Source: Nymphaea colorata (taxonomy: Eukaryota; Streptophyta; Magnoliopsida; Nymphaeales; Nymphaeaceae). Taken from it: DNA of 64,000 nucleotides. The stretch covers positions 16,800,370-16,864,369 of the forward strand of contig NC_045140.1 of assembly GCF_008831285.2 (NCBI RefSeq). The letters run 5' to 3'. Every line of letters starts with the position of its first letter. Position 1 is the stretch's first letter. Shown here piece after piece: positions 44,708 through 54,923 of the stretch. The notes beneath the pieces were generated by a model that saw nothing but the letters and a program-made list of their open reading frames with translations, was not told the origin of the DNA and did not search any database. A program made the translations under genes and the position numbers.

Positions 44708-45150
44708 GGTTGTCTCATTCTTCTCCTTCTATCAATCAACCAAGGTTCACAGGTAGAAACTTTCCAGACCTATGGTTTCAGGTGGTGGAAATTCATAGAC
44801 CCAGGGAAAAATGAATCCCCCACTGGGGTTTCAAACTTCCATGCACCTTCTAGTTCAGAGTGAGAGGGTTAAATAAGTGAAAAGTATTTCCTGTTTGAAG
44901 AGGAAAGGAACAACAGTGGTTGGAGAAATGTTAATGGTGGTCTAGTGCTCAAGGACAAGAATAGGAAAGGTGGTTCACACGTTCATTTCTTTATGTTCTA
45001 CTATAAAAGATTGATTTGTAGTAAAAGCATTTGCTTTTTCTTTGTCACCAGTCACCACGTTTGTCCACTCTACTTGAAGCTAGGAAAATAGCATTATGAC
45101 CAGATTTTCAAGATTGAATAGCTAGCTTAAATAACAAAAACAATTTTGAA
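44708..45150 (-). other. Upstream region of zinc-finger copy Z3
   Basis: GAAACTTTCCAGACCTATGG, CCACTGGGGTTTC, GACAAGAATAGGAAAGG and TTTATGTTCT(A/T)CT mark the promoter-side homology shared with the relic at 47290-47840. No other gene or element is seen before the foldback begins. Confidence 0.6.
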
Positions 45151-46126
45151 GGTGGGTAGTCGTTCATTCGCCTCTTTGGCCTCCTGGAGTGCTGCATTCA
45201 GACCACCACAAAACCGCGGAGAGAGATCCAATGCTCCCCATAAGAGTCGGGCGTTCAGAATTCTCCCTCTGTTTCAACGTTAACCGTCACTACCCTCTCT
45301 CTCTCTCTCTCTCTGCCCAGTCTTTTCCCTCTCTTTCTCTTTCCCCTCTCTTTATTTCTTTTATATATATATATATACATATATATAATAATAAATAAAA
45401 TAAAATGAGAGCAAATAATAAGAGCGGTAGCCGGTAATATAGGAGCAGATAAGAGAGAGGACTCTGTGAGTATAGCCACATTTCTCTTTGAAATTGTGCT
45501 GTAAATGTGATGCAGTTGCTAGATTCCTTGATGCTCCAAAACCATTCATTCCCCCTCCCTGTTGTTAGATTCCATGATGCTCCAAAGCTATTCAGTGCCT
45601 ATTTGAAGCATAAGCAGTGAGGAGATCGTATAAACTTGTGGAATTATTTTTGGGAGAAGATCTACGATCAATTCCTTCATTTTTAAGAGAGACCCGGCGT
45701 GTGTGTGCACGGGGGTAGAGAGGTGTTAGAGCATCAAGGAATCTTAACAACAGGGAGAGGGGAATGGTTTTTAAGCATCAAGGAATCTAACAACTGCATC
45801 ACATTTAAATCAAAATTTCAAAGAGAAATGTGGCAACACTCACAGAGTCCTCTCTCGTATCTGCTCCTATATTACCGGCTACCGCTCTTATTATTTTCTC
45901 TGATTTTATTTATTATTATAAATGTGTATATAAATATATATAAAGGAAAGAAAGAGAGGGGAAAGACGGGCAAAGAGAGAGGGTAGTGGCGGTTAACGTT
46001 GAAACAGAGGGAGAATTCTGAACGCTCGACTCTTATGGGGGCGCGTTGGATCTCTCTCCGCGGTTTTGTGGTGGTCTGAAAGCAACACTCCAGGAGGCCA
46101 AAGAAGCGAATGAACGACTACCCATC
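45151..46126. mobile_element. Large foldback element (about 430/400-bp inverted arms)
   Basis: The left arm (45151-45583) and right arm (45727-46126) are inverted copies around a loop of about 140 nt. Outer ends are GGTGGGTAGTCGTTCATTCG on the left and its near-exact complement on the right. Shared internal anchors are ACAAAACCGCGGAGAGAGAT, TTCAGAATTCTCCCTCTG, AGCGGTAGCCGGTAATATAG and CACATTTCTCTTTGAAATT. Arms differ mainly at a CT run and an AT run. It sits between the divergent 5' sides of Z3 and Z4. No clear target duplication was found. The outer 80 bp also occur alone at 40779. Confidence 0.85.
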
Positions 46127-46189
46127 GGTCTGGAAAGTTTCTGCCTGCGAACCTCGGTTGATTGACAGAAGGAGAAGAGTGGGACAACC

Positions 46190-46475
46190 ATGGCAGTAAT
46201 GGCGACTCCAATGCCTGATAACTATATGGAGCCAATGGAATTTCTTTGTCAGTTCCGCCATAAGAAATTCATGACATATCAAGCCTTGGGTGGTCACCAG
46301 AATGCTTACAAGAGGGAGAGATCAGAAGCTGCAAAAGCAAAATGGTTACCCCTATCCCTTCGTCTTCAACAATTCCTTTTACCTCAACACGCTCGCCCCA
46401 ACTACGCCCAACGCCCCTCTCAAGGGCCCAATTGCCCTGAAGAGAGACCCGGCAGATGATTATGCAAACTTCATG
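46190..46475 (+). pseudogene. C2H2 zinc-finger gene copy Z4, ligands lost and 3' half replaced
   Basis: Starts MAVMATPMPDNYMEPMEF. The finger reads CQFRHKKF and [14 protein letters not shown], so the second Cys is Arg and the second His is Tyr; two of four zinc ligands are gone. A frameshift follows in the SEAAKAK region: the sequence corresponding to YPYPFVFNNSFY is in another frame. Homology stops at about 46475, inside the ADDYANFMV region. The 3' UTR homology resumes only at about 47083, beyond an inserted hairpin. Clearly a pseudogene. Confidence 0.85.
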
Positions 46476-46588
46476 GTAGAAGCTGCTTTCAATATATTAA
46501 AATTAGCTAAACCTTTCAATGATAATAAGGATTCACACATAGAAACAAAACCTCTTGTGGATTCCCCCATCACAGAGAAAAAAAACAT

Positions 46589-47009
46589 CAGCTACACTTT
46601 TCTATTGAACCCAAACCCTCATCTTACTTGAGCTTGCTTCAATGCTTTAAAGGTGCCGATGAACGTGAGAATCCCTCTGTTTGCTTCAGTGCATTAAAGA
46701 CGCTTCAACTAGGCCATTGCGCCAACCCCCTCAAAGACTCCTGTATCGGTTAGACAGTTACAGAGCGAACTGAGAATCCTACTTGAGTTAGGCGGGCAGT
46801 TCTCTTGTTAGATTATCAAGGCATTGACTCTGTGTGCTGCAAACAGAGGGATTCATTCTCAGGGGGTTGGCACAATGGCCGAGTTGAAGCGTCTTTAAGG
46901 CACTGAAGCAAAAAGAGGGATTCTCAGGTGGTCGTTCATCGGCACCTTTAAGAAATTGAAGCAAGTTCATGTAAGATGAGGGTTTGGGTTCAATAGAAAA
47001 GTGTAGCTG
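46589..47009. repeat. Long hairpin (about 145-bp inverted arms, 127-nt loop)
   Basis: The left arm, 46589-46732, begins CAGCTACACTTTTCTATTG. The right arm, 46860-47009, ends with its complement. Internal anchors are GAACCCAAACCCTCATCTTA, AAGGTGCCGATGAACG, TTAAAGACGCTTCAACT and GCCAACCCCCT. The hairpin lies in the roughly 600-bp segment that replaces the 3' half of the Z4 coding region. A transcript through Z4 would fold it into a near-continuous duplex of pri-miRNA or siRNA-precursor type. No coding capacity. Confidence 0.85.
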
Positions 47010-47082
47010 AGGGCTCGATACAGGACAATACATATAGGTATAGGTGAAGGGGGGAGTCCACAGGAGGTTTTGTTTGTCAGTG

Positions 47083-47215
47083 CCATCTGCAGAAAAATGT
47101 TTATGCAGGTCGGGAAAAGGCTTCATTGGTCCTACCTGTCATGGTTTTTTCCTTTCTCCTTTCCATGCTCTGGTTCTTCGTTAGCACGTCTTCGTGGGTT
47201 ATAATATGTAGACCC
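47083..47215 (+). other. Detached 3' UTR remnant of zinc-finger copy Z4
   Basis: GTGCCATCTGCAGAAAAATG, then GGTCGGGAAAAGGCTTCATT and GTTTTTTCCTTTCTCC, match the 3' UTR of Z1 (inverse of 36530-36660) and of Z2 (44158-44247). It is separated from the Z4 coding remnant by the hairpin-bearing insertion. Confidence 0.8.
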
Positions 47216-47289
47216 TGGTTCCTAGTTAACATTATATTATTATTGTTATTATTATTACATGAATGTGATTCACATGTTTAGCAGGCGGC

Positions 47290-47840
47290 CAAAGTGGGAA
47301 ACTTTACAGACCCATGGGTTTCAGGAGGTGGAACATTATAGAGGCATAGAGAAATGAATACCCCACTGGGGTTTCTCATTTCCTTGTCGTTCTTGTTTTT
47401 AATGGCTAATTTCTGCTGAACACAACACAACTCTGCCTCCTATACAGAAACGAAGTATCTCAACTCTTAAGCACAACGTGCGATTGACGGTTTCTCATAG
47501 AAAACCAAAGCAGACACCAATAATTGATGGATCATGAAGCCACATGGTGTCCAGGAAGCGCACTGGCTCCCTTAGATTTTCCAAAATTAAAGATTTTATG
47601 CTCAATTTTTTAAAATAAATATCTTTTAAAATGCATGAAGGATACGAAGTGCACCTCAATATGCCTTTCCTTAAGTTTTTTTAGCTTCCCAATGAAATGA
47701 AATGATCTTATTTTTGTGAAACGTTAATGGAGGTCCATCCATTTGCTGGGAGCTCAAAGACAAGAATGGGAAAGGGGATTCACGCGTTTATTCTTTATGT
47801 TCTTCTGTAAAAGGTGTTAGTAGCAAGTGGATCAAGAATT
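47290..47840 (-). other. Promoter-only relic of a fifth zinc-finger unit
   Basis: The segment parallels 44745-45020 in the same orientation. Both carry the run AAACTTT(A/C)CAGACC, the string CCACTGGGGTTTC, an AATGGAGGTC/AATGGTGGTC variant, and GACAAGAATGGGAAAGG followed by TTTATGTTCTTCT. GCGATTGACGGTTTCTCATA near 47480 matches the Z1 upstream region. No coding remnant adjoins it. It implies a minus-oriented copy whose gene was deleted. Confidence 0.6.
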
Positions 47841-48238
47841 CTAACCACCGACATCGACATTATTTCAGCATCAAATTATCGGGAAAACAAGTGAATTAAA
47901 CAAGATGAAAACTAGAGAAATTAGAAAAAACAACAACAAATTCTAAGGAAAACTCGTTTGCGTACATGATGGCAGAAGGACAATCACGATCGAGATGTCC
48001 AGAAATTTATGTGCTTTGTGACTCATTTCTAGATCCCTTCTATCCCTTGGGGATGAAGGAAACGGTGAGGGTGAATCTCGAATGACTGCATAAGATGAAC
48101 CTCGACGAAACGAAGAGTACACAAAATAAATACTCAAAGAGAGAAGATAGACAGATGGTTCCATGGATTGAATCACTATGTGCAGATGAAATGTCTTTCT
48201 ACGATATCAAACTATGGTGAAGAGATTCTACTTATATA
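47841..48238. other. Short interval without recognised features
   Basis: AT-rich sequence between the fifth zinc-finger relic and the start of the second segmental duplication. A minus-strand open frame at 47943-48176 has no recognisable domain. Confidence 0.5.
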
Positions 48239-50240
48239 GTGAAGTACCAGCTTGATCATATCCTTTATTTTGAGAAAAACTACAATATTTTCATAATGGT
48301 CATTATGCTAATATGAGCTGTCGAAGATTTTTTTACCAGATTTATCAGTTTCGACCATTGTCACGAAAAATATATTTTTTTAAATAAAAACCGTCTTTAC
48401 ATGTCAAAAGTAGGGTTGTGGAAAAAAAAAAAACCCTTTTTTGAAAAAGACGCCAAACGGAAAAAACTCTAAAAAAATGCAAAAAGCTGCAATTTTTTCC
48501 CCATTCTTTTTCATCTTTTATTACTTCATTTTATTTTCATGTTCTTTGAATTTAATTTCTAGGATTTATTTTTAAAATTTTTAGAAAGTTTTTGAGATTT
48601 TGACCACAAAAACAATTTTGTGCTATTATATACAAGAAAATTTTAAACCTTGTCGTTTAAAACCTATAAATGAAATTTGTCGATAATTTGGATCAGAAAT
48701 CCGGTCGAACTGTTCAGAAAAAATCACATATGGAAAAAAAATTAATATCCAATCAAAAAATCAGTTTGAATTCAAATTTAAGAAATGACATCTGACCATA
48801 TTTAGATTAGATTTAATTTTAAATGAATATCCTATATCCCATACTCTTAAATTTGGAAAATCAGTTATATTCGGTTCAAAATTTAGGGTGCAAATTCAGA
48901 TACGTATGTAAAAATCAGATTTAAATCTGATTTGGATTTGGATTCAGATTGACTTTTCTTTGTTCATATTCGAATATGACCCGAAATAGATGAAGTATCC
49001 AAAAAATCAGATATGGTTAAGGGAAACATCCAATTCAAATTTGATCCATTGACATCCTTAGATATTTGTAACAACAGCATCATGTTATCTCCAAGGTCAC
49101 TAAATTGACTTGTCTCCTTCTGTTGTTCACAATATTTATCACCCTCCTTAATTAACACAATATTTCTTTGGCAATACAATCAATGGATTCATGATTTCCT
49201 TTGCAGTCATGTGTCTCAGCAGGATTGGATCTCTCAATGTCTCTTGTCTCCTAATCTCCTTTATAATCTGTTAGGCCAGTTGGATTGGATCTTTTTGATT
49301 CCTTTGCAACCCCATGTAGTTGGATTCACACATTCGCTTGGATGATTGGACTTTATATGTGTAAAGAACATTTTAGTCTTTTCTTGCTAGGGAAGCCAGA
49401 AATGTTAGTAGATGATTTCTCTCAAATGCTTCACAATTGGTTGACATCTTGTAATTTTCCATTATTTGTTAAGGCTACAAGCCTAAAGCTTTGGGTTAAA
49501 AATGTCTAAATCCTGACAAACTTAGCTCTTTACTCTTTAGATGATATTGTTTAAGCTAATCTCAAGCCTGACAAACCGATTAAACAATTTCAATGTTGGT
49601 TCCATTCATATTTTAGATCCAAAAGAAATGTTCTTCCATAACATTTGAGAAAGCTTTTCCTTTTTTCCCGAAAGGAAAACGGTGATGATTCTGCCTAACG
49701 ATTACTAGCTATAAAATTTTAAATTTTTAAGGGGTACTGTGGAAGTCAATAGATCATATTCGAATCAGATACACCCTTAACCATATTCGTGTTTTTGGAT
49801 ATTAAAATGTTTGGATTTGAATACTAAACTAACAAAAGTCATATCCAAATCTGAATCTGAAATCTGATATTATAATCAGAATTTGAACCTGACTTTTATA
49901 TTCATATACAAATCCAAACCCTAATTTTATACAAAATCTGGCCGATTTTCTAAATATAAAAGTACTGGATATAAGATATCTGTTTAGAACTAAATCTGAT
50001 AAGAATCTCAACATAATCGAATGTGTATCTATATCTGAAACATGTTGGTTGTCATTTCTTATATCTAAATCAGATCCTAATTCTTAATCAAATTATCAAT
50101 TTTTTTTTCACATACGACTTTTTCTGAATGATTTGATCGAATATCTGATCCAAATCAAATATATTGACGTCTCTAATGCATACTTGTCTAAATGACAAAA
50201 ATTACCTCAAAATATGAATATGAAACTAAGTAACTTTTTG
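48239..50240 (+). repeat. AT-rich segmental duplication, copy 2 (partner 37843-39490)
   Basis: Direct-orientation copy of the AT-rich segment, diverged by scattered substitutions. It contains about 340 bp (49092-49428) absent from copy 1. The junctions show shared TCTCCAAATGC-like sequence, compatible with either an insertion here or a microhomology deletion in copy 1. Its right end passes directly into the right outer arm, whereas copy 1 passes into the partial arm, so segment plus arm were duplicated together. Confidence 0.9.
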
Positions 50241-50369
50241 TAATTTTGTATTGGCAATTGTTCGCACTGTGCCTACATCTGCTCGACCCCAGAAGCCGAG
50301 CCTAATATTTTAAACCTTATGCAACAGTCTCTCAAATCAACCAAAATTAGTTCGTTAGGAAGAAGAGGA

Positions 50370-52285
50370 GGCTGAATGTATCACATTCTACGGATGGTTG
50401 ATCACATTAAACAGAATATAGACTTTCCATTCAAGAAATTACAAAACCCAAAGCTCCCAGAAATGAAAATTATTGGTTGAACCTCCCTCTATTTGTAAGC
50501 TTTGACCACGCATCGGATTTAGAGAACCTTGATCTTCGTAAGGACCTGACATGAGGATCCTGTGGGGTCGTTTCTTAGTCAGACCGTCGATATATTTTTT
50601 TTATATTAAACTAGTAGCTGAGATGCAATGTTCTTCTTTATTATTCTTATTTTTCTGAAGTTGGCCTTTAGCCATAGATAATCATGAGAAGGACGCATTT
50701 AGAGGGTGTACAGACGCGACCCCAAAACTAGGTTTTGGATGTAAAACATGTATCTAAGATCAGTTTTTTTAGTGTTCGAGTGCCATCAAACATAAAACCT
50801 GGTTCTGTAAATTAAAGAGAGTGAAGCACCTGACCTTCCTCAAATTATTCATAAAGATTAGGTTTTATATATGTGGTCCTGTACAACACAAGATTTTCAA
50901 ACTCATTAGAAAGCTTAATTTTCAAAACTAAATTTTCTCAAAACCATGGGGGTGTCGTCCAAACATCCCCTTAAAGGCTGTTTGGTAGTTGGAACACTCT
51001 ATGATTGTTGCATTAATCAATCCCAAAGATTAAGGTAGATTCATGAAACAGTCGAACTAGGTGTTCATGAATTTGTCTCAATCTTTAGGATAAATTCATG
51101 AAACAATTACAAAGTGTTTTATTTGCCAAATGACCCCTTAACTGTTCGAAAGAGATGGTCGTGTCTCCATTTTATGAGATAGCTAGGGAACAAAATGATG
51201 TTAGCTACCCTACTTTTGTACCTATTCAAATCAACGATGTACATAAAGTTGGATAAACGTTAAACTTTATCACCCTTGATATGCGCTCGCACCATGATTT
51301 TAGGTTACATAAAGTTGGATAAACATTAAACTGTATCACACTTATATGCGCTCACACCATGATTTTAGGTTTTAAGCGCTTGCCTACAATTTACCTAAAA
51401 TTTTGCCTTTCTTTACTTTCCCCTATGCCAGCTTGAAAGAACAAATTAACTTCATGCATCTGCATGGAAAGAATTGCATGATTATTTACCAAATGATGCC
51501 GTTTTTAATGGTTCTAGCTGCTTTGTGTTCAGCCGTTTCTGGCACGTACATGGAAATACGTGACTAATTAGGTTGATCACAAAGCATGGCCTTCCCAAAG
51601 AAATGTCAATGATGAGAGAGAGTGCCTGCAGCAGCTGCATCTTTAAAATACTAATCAATCAAAATTTAGATCACAAGGTGGCTTCTTTTTTAAACAGCCT
51701 GATTTTGTTTTAGGTGTTTTTTTTTTTTTTTAATTTGTTGAATTATGTGAAAGAGTATCTATTTACTCCAAACTACACTTTTCACATAATATCTCAATTC
51801 TTCTTCCGTTGGTTGTTTTTTGGTGAACAAGACGAATATTTCATTTTACTATCATGGCCAAAAGCCAGAAACCTTTACATTTCCTATCATCCATTATAAT
51901 ATCAAGCCTGTCGATACATCAGATTGATAGATCTTACTTCAACTTGCATATCAGTGCTCTACTTTTACAATTTAGAGAACTTTGGAAACAAAAATTGACC
52001 ACCTGGACCAATTCTCTTAAGATGTCTTGGGTTGGTTTTCTTATAAATGAAATTGTGTATGGAAAATTAATTATTCCCTTTAATGAGATCCTGAAAACAC
52101 ATATGTGAAGTGCGACCCAGCACGGATCCTTTGCTCACTATTTCGTTCTTGTGGTGCTCGATTCAGCGGGTCCAAGCAGCGCGCTCTTTTCCGCTGAAGA
52201 ATGATGACGGGTCAAATGTGCACTCATGGCTTTCACTAGCAATCAAGTTGGGAGGTGGTGCAACAGGAGAATTAGCTGCACTTTT
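50370..52285 (+). repeat. Right outer arm of the inverted block
   Basis: Inverted counterpart of 34313-36490. It has lost about 400 bp after GAAGGACGCATTT that the other two copies keep, and has gained a 66-bp tandem duplication at 51241-51370. A Tourist-like MITE with TTA-type flanks (about 50983-51135, ends AGGCTGTTTGGTAG and CCAAATGACCCCTT) is shared with the other copies, so it predates the duplication. Confidence 0.85.
51241..51370 (+). repeat. Tandem duplication, 66-bp unit, 2 copies
   Basis: ACATAAAGTTGGATAAAC begins at 51241 and 51307, and both units end ACCATGATTTTAGGT. The left arm has no second copy at the corresponding place, so the duplication arose after the arms were formed. 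Confidence 0.9.
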
Positions 52286-52344
52286 TCCATCCCTAACGTC
52301 TATATTTTGCCTTTTATGTCATGCTTTCAGCTCCGGCTAGCGTA

Positions 52345-52600
52345 AAAGGCGCGTACGCTAATCCAGGGCACCACATGTCCTTCTTGATTTTAAAAGAAAA
52401 TTGAGATTAGTTATCCTTTTAGAATGTAAAAAATAAAAAATAAAAAATAAACGAACCGTTATAAAGCGCAGCTACATATGCTAATCCGGGGGTGCCACAT
52501 TCCCTTCTTGATTAAAAAAAATGAAATTTATAATATTGATGTTTTGTAGTATCCATTAGAATGTTTAAAAAAAAAGCTAAATGAATAAAAAACCGTCTCT
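52345..52600 (+). repeat. Diverged direct repeat, about 120-bp unit, 2 copies
   Basis: Both units contain CGCTAATCC or TGCTAATCC, a CACCACAT/TGCCACAT variant, CCTTCTTGATT, an A-rich stretch, TTAGAATGT and a closing CCGTT or CCGTC. Their order is the same and the spacing similar. The function is unknown. Confidence 0.65.
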
Positions 52601-53756
52601 GCAGTTTCTAAAAATGTTAATAAGACTCTCCTATATAAGGGAGAGAGAAAGAAAGAGAAAAAAGACAGGGACAAAAAGGGGATAAAAACCGGTTACCCCA
52701 TAGTGGCACTTAAGATCAACGCTATTCTTTAAACCAAAGGCCATTAGCGACACAAAAAAGACAAAGAGAGTGACAAATAAGAGTAAAAACACTATAGCCA
52801 TAAGTTAAAAAAAAAAAAAACAGTAAGATTTATTGTATCTGGCATAAACCAAAAGAGGAGGGTGTGGGTTTGATGAGACAAGTACATTCGAAGTTTAGTT
52901 TCCTTTAAGTAAATATTTAAAAATACATATACTAAAATGCTTAGAACAATTACATTTTAGCTAATATGTCACCATAGTGTGCGGGGTGCGGGTGCAGGTG
53001 TCAAAACGGCACATACCAAAAAATTTATGTGTTATGGTACAGCGAGGGTATTTTATTATTATTGTTATTTTTAATTTATTATATATATAACAAAATAAAC
53101 ATATTATTACAATTTAGTTATTAATGTATATAATACTTGAATAATTGTATTGCATAGAAAAATATCAAAACAACATATATTATATAAATAATTTAATAAT
53201 AGGACATTTTAATTGGGCTCGGGTGTGAGTCGAAGCCGCACTCATATCCAGTGCGCACTTGACTCGATGCAAACTTCAATGCGATAGTAAAATAAAAGAG
53301 TCTTGTGACTTAGGATGAAAGTGAAGCATTGGGAGTTTAGACACAAGTGAGAGAAAGGCAGAGGGAGGTGTACATGGAACCCAAATTCATTTTAAATTTT
53401 GTATTGATATTTTTGAACAATTTTTTTACTTATATGTTGGTGTCCCTTAAAATTTAAAATTTTATATGTGGTGCAGGTTAGCCAGAATTTTACTGGCGCC
53501 CAAGAGAGAGGGTAAAAGACTGATATACCGTGTTACTATTAGTCATTTCGTTTCTTCTCCAATCCAAACATACTGCGCTAAATTATGGCAGCCATATGCG
53601 CTTTGCAGTGTGAGAATGTCAACCTCCTACTTTTTTTCTTTTCTAGAAAAAGAATCACGGCCACTATAATTGTCTAATAAAACTAATCTAATGGCTGTTA
53701 GCTTGTAAGATGGGCTCATTATGGTCCCCAAAAACACCAACATGCACATCAAAAGC
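52600..53756. other. AT-rich intergenic region
   Basis: Low-complexity AT-rich sequence with a GA-rich patch near 52640. I see no gene, paired termini or domain-bearing ORF. Confidence 0.5.
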
Positions 53757-53975
53757 TCACCCTGATAAACAAACGCAATCATGTCTAATCATTCTATAGT
53801 CAGCCACAAATACAATGGACCTGCTCAAGATCTAGAATCAGTTTTCCGGATTCGAGCCAACAGGATTCAGTATCGGGTCCGACATCTGACTTCAAGGTTC
53901 AACTCCCTATAAATGATGACATGGAAATATCGGATTACATAGGTTGATCAGGTTCAGATCCAGTTTTAGATGTGA
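53757..53975 (+). repeat. Dispersed repeat, right copy (partner at 32136-32360)
   Basis: Carries CAATCATGTCTAAT, CAAGATCTAGAATCAG, CTGACTTCAAGGTTCAA and CCAGTTTTAGATGT in the same order as the left copy. It lies between the right outer arm and the kinesin promoter. Confidence 0.7.
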
Positions 53976-54129
53976 TCTTTTTCTATTCTGATATTTTAGG
54001 ATCCAGATCAGACACTAATAAAATTGGAACCGAGACCAACCCTCCTCCGATCCATATTGGTTCCTTTGTCCCGTGTTGGACTAACCAGGGTCACTCTCAG
54101 GTTAACTGATTCTTGAACCATGGTCAAAC

Positions 54130-54923
54130 TAACGGGCAACAGAATTTCATAAAGCACTGCCCTGCCATTTGGCCTTCCACCGCATCGCTCCCTTCCCGCG
54201 CTCTCCTCTCAAATGCTTTCCCTCTCCCGTGAGTGTCCACGCCTACGCGGTTTAGATTCTTCGCCGAGGACTCCTTGGAATAAAGCGCGGCGCTTTTCCG
54301 TCCACTCCATCTCATCGCGGAGTTGATTTCCACCGACTCCTCTTTGCTATTTCCTTATATTCATCATCATCGTCGGAGTCACACGTCGTCGCCGTCGGTT
54401 CCAGGGAGAGTTATTGAAGCCGTCACGAGGATCTCGTGCTACTACGTAACTTTATTTGTCTATCGGAATTTTTCCTTTCTGGTTGGATTCGAGAATTCTT
54501 GCTGCGGTTCTGACCTCTAGAAGATAAGGGCCATCAGCCATCTGACTTCTTTTCTTTATCGGAGGATGCCTGAGTACGGCTTTGTAGAGAAGTGCGGTTT
54601 CTGTTATTCCTGACCGTAGTTTCTATCTATTAGCTTCAAATCTGAATATCTTCATGTTAATTTTTTACGCTGATGCCTTTTATGGTCGTCAAACGTAATA
54701 AGATCTTGTAGTTTGCTATTGACTTGAAGATACTGCTTGCAATTTCTGTTGATTCGATTGTACTTCAAATGTGTTCGAAAAAATTTGAGGCGATTGCTTA
54801 TCTCTCGCTGTTTAACATTACTTGCAGAAACCAATTTATTGTTTGATGAAATCCAAGTGATATCCGTCAGAAGATACTTCAAGTTGAGAACTAGGGTCAT
54901 CCCTCCTATTTTCTTGCAAAACC
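54130..54923 (+). promoter_or_regulatory. Kinesin promoter and 5' leader
   Basis: Composition changes from AT-rich to a more GC- and CT-rich stretch at about 54150-54420, as expected of a plant core promoter and leader. An intron in the leader is possible, because the start codon is about 500 bases beyond the GC-rich part. I cannot fix the transcription start. Confidence 0.4.
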
